Shown here: positions 14,676 to 17,980 of the stretch, piece after piece
Layout: each line of letters starts with the position of its first letter
Position numbering within the stretch: position 1 is the stretch's first letter
Source of the DNA: Clostridia bacterium
Lineage (GTDB): Bacteria > Bacillota > Clostridia > Monoglobales > Monoglobaceae
Direction of reading: 5' to 3'
Length of the DNA stretch: 17,980 bases
Assembly (NCBI GenBank): GCA_017625185.1
Contig: JAGALN010000091.1
Coordinates: 1 to 17,980 of the forward strand
Made by a program: the position numbers and the translations under genes
The notes under the pieces: model-generated
Told to the model about the DNA's origin: nothing
Database searches by the model: none
The model's input: only the letters and a program-made list of their open reading frames with translations

Positions 14676-14712
14676 GACGCATATCCCAAAGGGGTGTGCG
14701 TCAGGCTCTTTT
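14676..14712 (+). terminator. Intercistronic hairpin between purL and the nucleoside phosphorylase
   Basis: A 12-bp stem (14676-14687 with 14691-14702, three G-U pairs in RNA) closes a 3-nt AAA loop, followed by AGGCTCTTTTG. The T-tract is short and interrupted, so partial termination, or protection of the upstream mRNA's 3' end, is more likely than a full stop. No separate promoter for the next gene was seen. Confidence 0.55.
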
Positions 14713-14729
14713 GTAAGGTGGGAAATTCG

Positions 14730-15533
14730 GTGTACCAAAAGGCGGCAAACTATATCAAAAAACGAATCAATTCGGCTCCCAGAATCGGTATTATTTTGGG
14801 CACCGGTCTGGGTGCCTCGGTGGATACCATGAAGGTAGAAGCCGAGATTTCCTATGGTAAGATTCCCGGGTTTCGGGCATCTACAGCCCCCGGCCATGCC
14901 GGCAGATTGCTGGCAGGGAAGTTAAATGGTGTCGATGTCCTTGTGATGCAGGGGCGGATGCACTATTACGAGGGTTATGCCATGAAAGATATTGCCTTGC
15001 CGGTGCAGACCATGGCGGCATTGGGGGTGGAAACCCTGGTTGTGACCAATGCCTCCGGCGGCATCAATGAAAGCTACGCTCCGGGAGAAATTGTCCTGAT
15101 TTCCGACCATATCAAGTTCGATTTGGAAAGTCCTCTTCGTGGAGAGAACCGGGAGGAGTTGGGAAATCGATTCTTTGATATGACCAAAGCCTATTCCCCC
15201 GAGCTTTTGGAGCTTGCCAGTGATGCGGGAGAGAGAATCGGTATCTCTTTGAAACAGGGGGTCTATGCCTATATGGGTGGTCCCCAGTTTGAAACTCCGG
15301 CAGAAATCCGGATGCTCGGTATCTTAGGGGCGGATATGGTGGGTATGTCCACCGTCCCCGAAGTAATTGCAGCTGTTCATTGCGGGATGCGGGTGTTGGG
15401 TCTTTCCTGCGTGACCAATATGGCGGCAGGAATGGAAAACGGCGGCTTGAATCATGCGGTCATTGACCAGGCAGAAATAAATGGCAAGGAGCGAATGCGA
15501 AAACTGCTTCGAGAGGTGGTAAAGGCATTATGA
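14730..15533 (+). CDS. Purine nucleoside phosphorylase, trimeric PNP/MTAP family
   Basis: A 267-residue phosphorylase that splits purine nucleosides with phosphate into base and (deoxy)ribose-1-phosphate. Signatures in order: GIILGTGLGA (phosphate loop), RMHYYEGY, VTNASGGIN, GPQFETPAEIRML and GADMVGMSTVPEV. N230 in VTNMAAG corresponds to the Asn that selects 6-oxopurines (inosine, guanosine). H242 in LNHAVI corresponds to the His that contacts the 5'-hydroxyl in PNP and is Val in MTAP. Both favour inosine/guanosine, though a 5'-thio-inosine product of the neighbouring deaminase remains possible. GTG 14730 is the start, with AAGGTGGGA 6-7 nt before it. Its stop overlaps the luxS start as ATGA. 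Confidence 0.92.
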   Translation: MYQKAANYIKKRINSAPRIGIILGTGLGASVDTMKVEAEISYGKIPGFRASTAPGHAGRLLAGKLNGVDVLVMQGRMHYYEGYAMKDIALPVQTMAALGVETLVVTNASGGINESYAPGEIVLISDHIKFDLESPLRGENREELGNRFFDMTKAYSPELLELASDAGERIGISLKQGVYAYMGGPQFETPAEIRMLGILGADMVGMSTVPEVIAAVHCGMRVLGLSCVTNMAAGMENGGLNHAVIDQAEINGKERMRKLLREVVKAL

Positions 15534-15988
15534 AAAAGATAGCAAGCTTCACGGTAGACCACAGAAAAATTAACGAAGGCGTTTATATTTCCCGGATTGA
15601 CGGAGATGTGGTTACCTATGATTTACGGATGAGAAAACCTAACACCGGAGAAGTACTGGACAATGCCACTTTGCATTCTCTGGAACATCTCTTTGCCACC
15701 ATGGTGCGAAACAGTAGCCTTGCAGATCAGGTGATTTATTTTGGTCCTATGGGTTGCCAGACGGGGTTTTATCTCCTGATGCGAAACGAGAATCATCAGG
15801 AGAACCTTGACCTAATCAAGGAAACCTTACTCCATATTATAAATTACCAGGGTGAAATGCCCGGAAACAGTGAAATTGAGTGCGGAAACTACCGGAACCT
15901 GGATGTTGCCCTTGCCAAGGGTGAGGCAAAGGGGTATTATGAGAAAGTCCGGAATTGGACGGTAGAAACCATGAGGTATGCAGAATGA
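15530..15988 (+). CDS. luxS: S-ribosylhomocysteine lyase LuxS
   Basis: LuxS (152 residues) cleaves S-ribosylhomocysteine to homocysteine and DPD, the precursor of the AI-2 signal. The catalytic set is complete: S6 and H11 in ASFTVDH, zinc ligands H49 and H53 in HSLEH with E52, nucleophile C76 in PMGCQTGFY, and third zinc ligand C118 in ECGNYRNLD. The length is normal. The start ATG shares ATGA with the phosphorylase stop, and the stop shares ATGA with the deaminase start, so the three are translated as a coupled unit. The substrate supplier in most bacteria, MTA/SAH nucleosidase (Pfs), is not in the window. Confidence 0.96.
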   Translation: MKKIASFTVDHRKINEGVYISRIDGDVVTYDLRMRKPNTGEVLDNATLHSLEHLFATMVRNSSLADQVIYFGPMGCQTGFYLLMRNENHQENLDLIKETLLHIINYQGEMPGNSEIECGNYRNLDVALAKGEAKGYYEKVRNWTVETMRYAE

Positions 15989-17223
15989 GTTTGCTGATAA
16001 AAAACGTAACGGCGATAACCATGTGTGAAGAAACACGGGTTCTGGAAAACGCCTATATTGCCACCCGGGAAAACCGGATTTCCTATTTAGGCACCAAAAA
16101 GCCAGAGGGAACTTTTGATGAGGTCATTGACGGACATGGCATGGTTGCTATGCCCGGACTGATTAACGCCCATACCCATACGGCGATGACCTTGCTCCGG
16201 AGCTATGCCGATGATATGAATCTACAAGACTGGTTGTTCCAGAAGATTTTTCCTTTTGAGGATACTCTGACCCCGGAAATGGTCTATGAGGGGAGCGTTC
16301 GGGGAATCAAGGAAATGCTCTCTACCGGTACCACCTGCTTTCATGATATGTATTTCTTCCAGGAGGAAACCGCAAAGGCAGCAGAGGAGTTGGGAATCCG
16401 TGGGGTTCTTTGCGAGGGGATTACCGACCCGGTGTTGGAGAAAAAAATAGAAAAAACAGAAAAGCTGATAGAGCAAGTGAAGAAAAGTGAAGGCAGATTA
16501 CAGGTAGGGATTTCGCCCCATGCAGTTTATACCTGTAACGAGGACACTTTAAAAACCTGTGCTGATTATGCGAAGAAACATGGGTTTAGGATTCACACTC
16601 ACTTATCCGAAACCAAAACGGAGAATCAGGATGCAGAAAAAGCTTATGGCATGAGCCCTACCAAATGGATGGAGCAATGCGGACTGTTTGACAATCCGAC
16701 CATGGCGGCACATTGCGTCTGGCTGTCGGATGAGGATATTGCAATTTTGAAAAAGTATGATGTTACCGTGGTCCATAACCCGGTCAGCAATTTGAAGCTG
16801 GCATCGGGGATTGCGGAGATTCCCAAACTGGTAAACAAGGGCGTAAATGTTGCCTTGGGTACCGACGGTGCATCCAGCAATAACAATCTGGATTTGTTTG
16901 AGGAAATCAAACTGACCGGGATTCTCCATAAGGGGACAAGCTTAGACCCCACCATGCTTCCCGCATGGGAGGTTTTGAAGATGGCAACCATAAACGGTGC
17001 CAAAGCCCTGGGGTTTGACGATTTGGGAATGCTGAAAACGGGGTATCTGGCGGATTTGATTCTGTTGGATTTTGAAAAGCCCCATTTGACACCCAACCAC
17101 AATACGGTGTCCAATCTGGTCTATGCCGTATCTGGAGCCGATGTGGCATATACCGTGGTAGATGGCAGAATTGTTTACTGCCGTGGGATGCAGAAACCGA
17201 AATTTTTAAGTGAAACTTTGTAG
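15985..17223 (+). CDS. mtaD: MTA/SAH (5'-methylthioadenosine/S-adenosylhomocysteine) deaminase
   Basis: A 412-residue amidohydrolase-superfamily deaminase. Zinc-site motifs in order: PGLINAHTHTAMTLLRSYADD, the later His segment HTHLSETKTENQD, AAHCVWLSDEDI, and GTDGASSNNNLDLFEE with the catalytic Asp. The C-terminal LADLILLDFEKPHLTP returns to the composite beta domain. The family (EC 3.5.4.28/3.5.4.31) converts SAH to S-inosylhomocysteine or MTA to methylthioinosine, releasing ammonia. Some members prefer adenosine or other aminopurines. ATG 15985 overlaps the luxS stop; upstream in-frame starts lie inside luxS and are rejected. Coupling to luxS makes SAH the most likely natural substrate (inference). 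Confidence 0.9.
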   Translation: MSLLIKNVTAITMCEETRVLENAYIATRENRISYLGTKKPEGTFDEVIDGHGMVAMPGLINAHTHTAMTLLRSYADDMNLQDWLFQKIFPFEDTLTPEMVYEGSVRGIKEMLSTGTTCFHDMYFFQEETAKAAEELGIRGVLCEGITDPVLEKKIEKTEKLIEQVKKSEGRLQVGISPHAVYTCNEDTLKTCADYAKKHGFRIHTHLSETKTENQDAEKAYGMSPTKWMEQCGLFDNPTMAAHCVWLSDEDIAILKKYDVTVVHNPVSNLKLASGIAEIPKLVNKGVNVALGTDGASSNNNLDLFEEIKLTGILHKGTSLDPTMLPAWEVLKMATINGAKALGFDDLGMLKTGYLADLILLDFEKPHLTPNHNTVSNLVYAVSGADVAYTVVDGRIVYCRGMQKPKFLSETL

Positions 17224-17241
17224 ATAAAGGAGAGAACTATT

Positions 17242-17739
17242 ATGGCACAAGTAGCAATTGTAATGGGTAGTAATTCTGACCTGCCTGTTGTCAAGGGAGC
17301 GATGGAAAAGTTAAAGAAGTTCGGGGTGGATTTTGAAGCCCACGTGATTTCGGCACACCGGACCCCCTATCAGGCAGAGGAGTTTGCCAAGTCCGCCAAG
17401 GAAAAGGGCGTTAAGGTTATCATTGCGGCAGCAGGGAAAGCGGCACACCTAGGCGGTGTCATTGCGGCGTACACCACCCTTCCCGTAATTGCACTTCCTA
17501 TTCAGACATCCCTGATGGGCGGTCTGGATTCCCTGCTTTCCATGGTGCAGATGCCCGCTGGAATCCCGGTGGCAACGGTGGCGGTAAATGGTGCGGATAA
17601 TGCGGGAATTCTGGCGGTTCAGATGTTGGCATTGTCCGATGGTGTACTGGCAGAAAAGCTGGAACAATTCAAAGAAGATATGGCGGCAGAGGTTATGAAA
17701 AAAGACCAACTGCTGCAGGACGAATTGAAAAAATTTTAA
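17242..17739 (+). CDS. purE: N5-carboxyaminoimidazole ribonucleotide mutase
   Basis: Class I PurE (165 residues), which rearranges N5-CAIR to CAIR in de novo purine synthesis. Motifs: MGSNSDLPV at the N-terminus, SAHRTP, AAGKAAHLGGVIAAYT, LPIQTSLMGGLDSLLSMVQMP and NGADNAGILA. The usual AAHLPG reads AAHLGG here, a mild variation in the substrate loop. Its partner PurK is not in the window. AAAGGAG about 10 nt before the ATG, 18 bp after the deaminase stop, places it in the same transcript. purM follows after 18 bp. Confidence 0.95.
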   Translation: MAQVAIVMGSNSDLPVVKGAMEKLKKFGVDFEAHVISAHRTPYQAEEFAKSAKEKGVKVIIAAAGKAAHLGGVIAAYTTLPVIALPIQTSLMGGLDSLLSMVQMPAGIPVATVAVNGADNAGILAVQMLALSDGVLAEKLEQFKEDMAAEVMKKDQLLQDELKKF

Positions 17740-17757
17740 CATACAGGAGGAGTTAGC

Positions 17758-17980
17758 ATGAGTCAGGCTTACAAAAATGCAGGAGTGGACGTAGAGGCAG
17801 GTTACAAGGCGGTCGAATTGATGAAAGGTCATGTAAAGCGGACCAACATCCCCGGTGTCCTTTCCGGAATCGGTGGTTTCGGGGGCATGTTTGAGATTGG
17901 TGCCGGGTATAAGAATCCGGTTCTGGTATCCGGCACCGACGGTGTTGGTACCAAATTAAAGCTTGCCTTCTTGATGGATA
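17758..17980 (+). CDS. purM: Phosphoribosylaminoimidazole (AIR) synthetase, 5' part
   Basis: The frame is open from ATG 17758 to the right edge (74 complete residues). It shows the PurM N-terminus: [19 protein letters not shown], then [14 protein letters not shown] and the ATP-binding [14 protein letters not shown]. PurM makes AIR from FGAM, the product of PurL at the head of this cluster. AGGAGG (17745-17750) lies 7 nt before the ATG. The gene is truncated only by the window end. Confidence 0.95.
   Translation, partial: MSQAYKNAGVDVEAGYKAVELMKGHVKRTNIPGVLSGIGGFGGMFEIGAGYKNPVLVSGTDGVGTKLKLAFLMD

Noticed and set aside
14694..14729. Longer N-terminus for the nucleoside phosphorylase from GTG 14694
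   Set aside because: That GTG lies inside the intercistronic hairpin without a ribosome site. GTG 14730 has AAGGTGGGA and gives the family-length protein.
1..17980. CRISPR arrays, insertion sequences, phage genes, tRNA or rRNA
   Set aside because: I saw no spaced direct repeats, transposase motifs, phage proteins or cloverleaf-like sequences on either strand by eye.

Overview
The window reads as a chromosomal core region of an anaerobic, endospore-forming Firmicute of the class Clostridia. Evidence: a clear sporulation sigma factor (sigG), a SpoIVFB-type membrane protease with a short SpoIVFA-like partner, BofA, a clostridial single-chain PurL, LuxS, and Shine-Dalgarno sites of the AGGAGG type. 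Base composition is moderate, coding density is high, and no mobile element, CRISPR array, tRNA or rRNA was seen. No gene-free stretch exceeds 300 bases.

Layout, left to right. (1) 1-57 holds the tail of an unidentified upstream gene, then radC, closed by a strong terminator. (2) A small secreted protein made only of three SLH repeats follows, with its own near-consensus promoter and a terminator. (3) Next come an aldo/keto reductase-ferredoxin fusion and an Eis-type acetyltransferase, 18 bp apart. (4) sigG (forespore sigma factor) has a sigma-F-like promoter and faces a minus-strand amidohydrolase across a bidirectional terminator. (5) Divergently from the amidohydrolase run yhbY and a HAD phosphatase. 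The HAD gene has a TAG at codon 4 of its natural reading frame. (6) Converging on HAD is a minus-strand pair: an 83-residue SpoIVFA-like membrane protein and the SpoIVFB-type site-2 protease, coupled through a TTGA overlap. (7) Plus strand again: the B12-binding-domain radical SAM protein (TIGR03960 type), its DUF2344 partner, and bofA behind a very good sigma-E-type promoter, closed by an elaborate terminator. (8) From 10824 a purine gene cluster runs off the window: purL, purine nucleoside phosphorylase, luxS, an MTA/SAH deaminase, purE and the start of purM.

How they work together. SpoIVFB, SpoIVFA and BofA form the pro-sigma-K processing complex in Bacillus. Here all three candidates lie within 4.1 kb, flanking the radical SAM pair, and sigG, whose activity triggers the release of that complex, is 3 kb away. 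In the purine cluster, three genes joined without gaps (nucleoside phosphorylase, luxS, SAH/MTA deaminase) sit between de novo purine genes. This suggests that S-adenosylhomocysteine or methylthioadenosine is deaminated and its purine base recovered alongside IMP synthesis, with LuxS handling the homocysteine end. That coupling is the most interesting biological proposal in the window and remains an inference from gene order.
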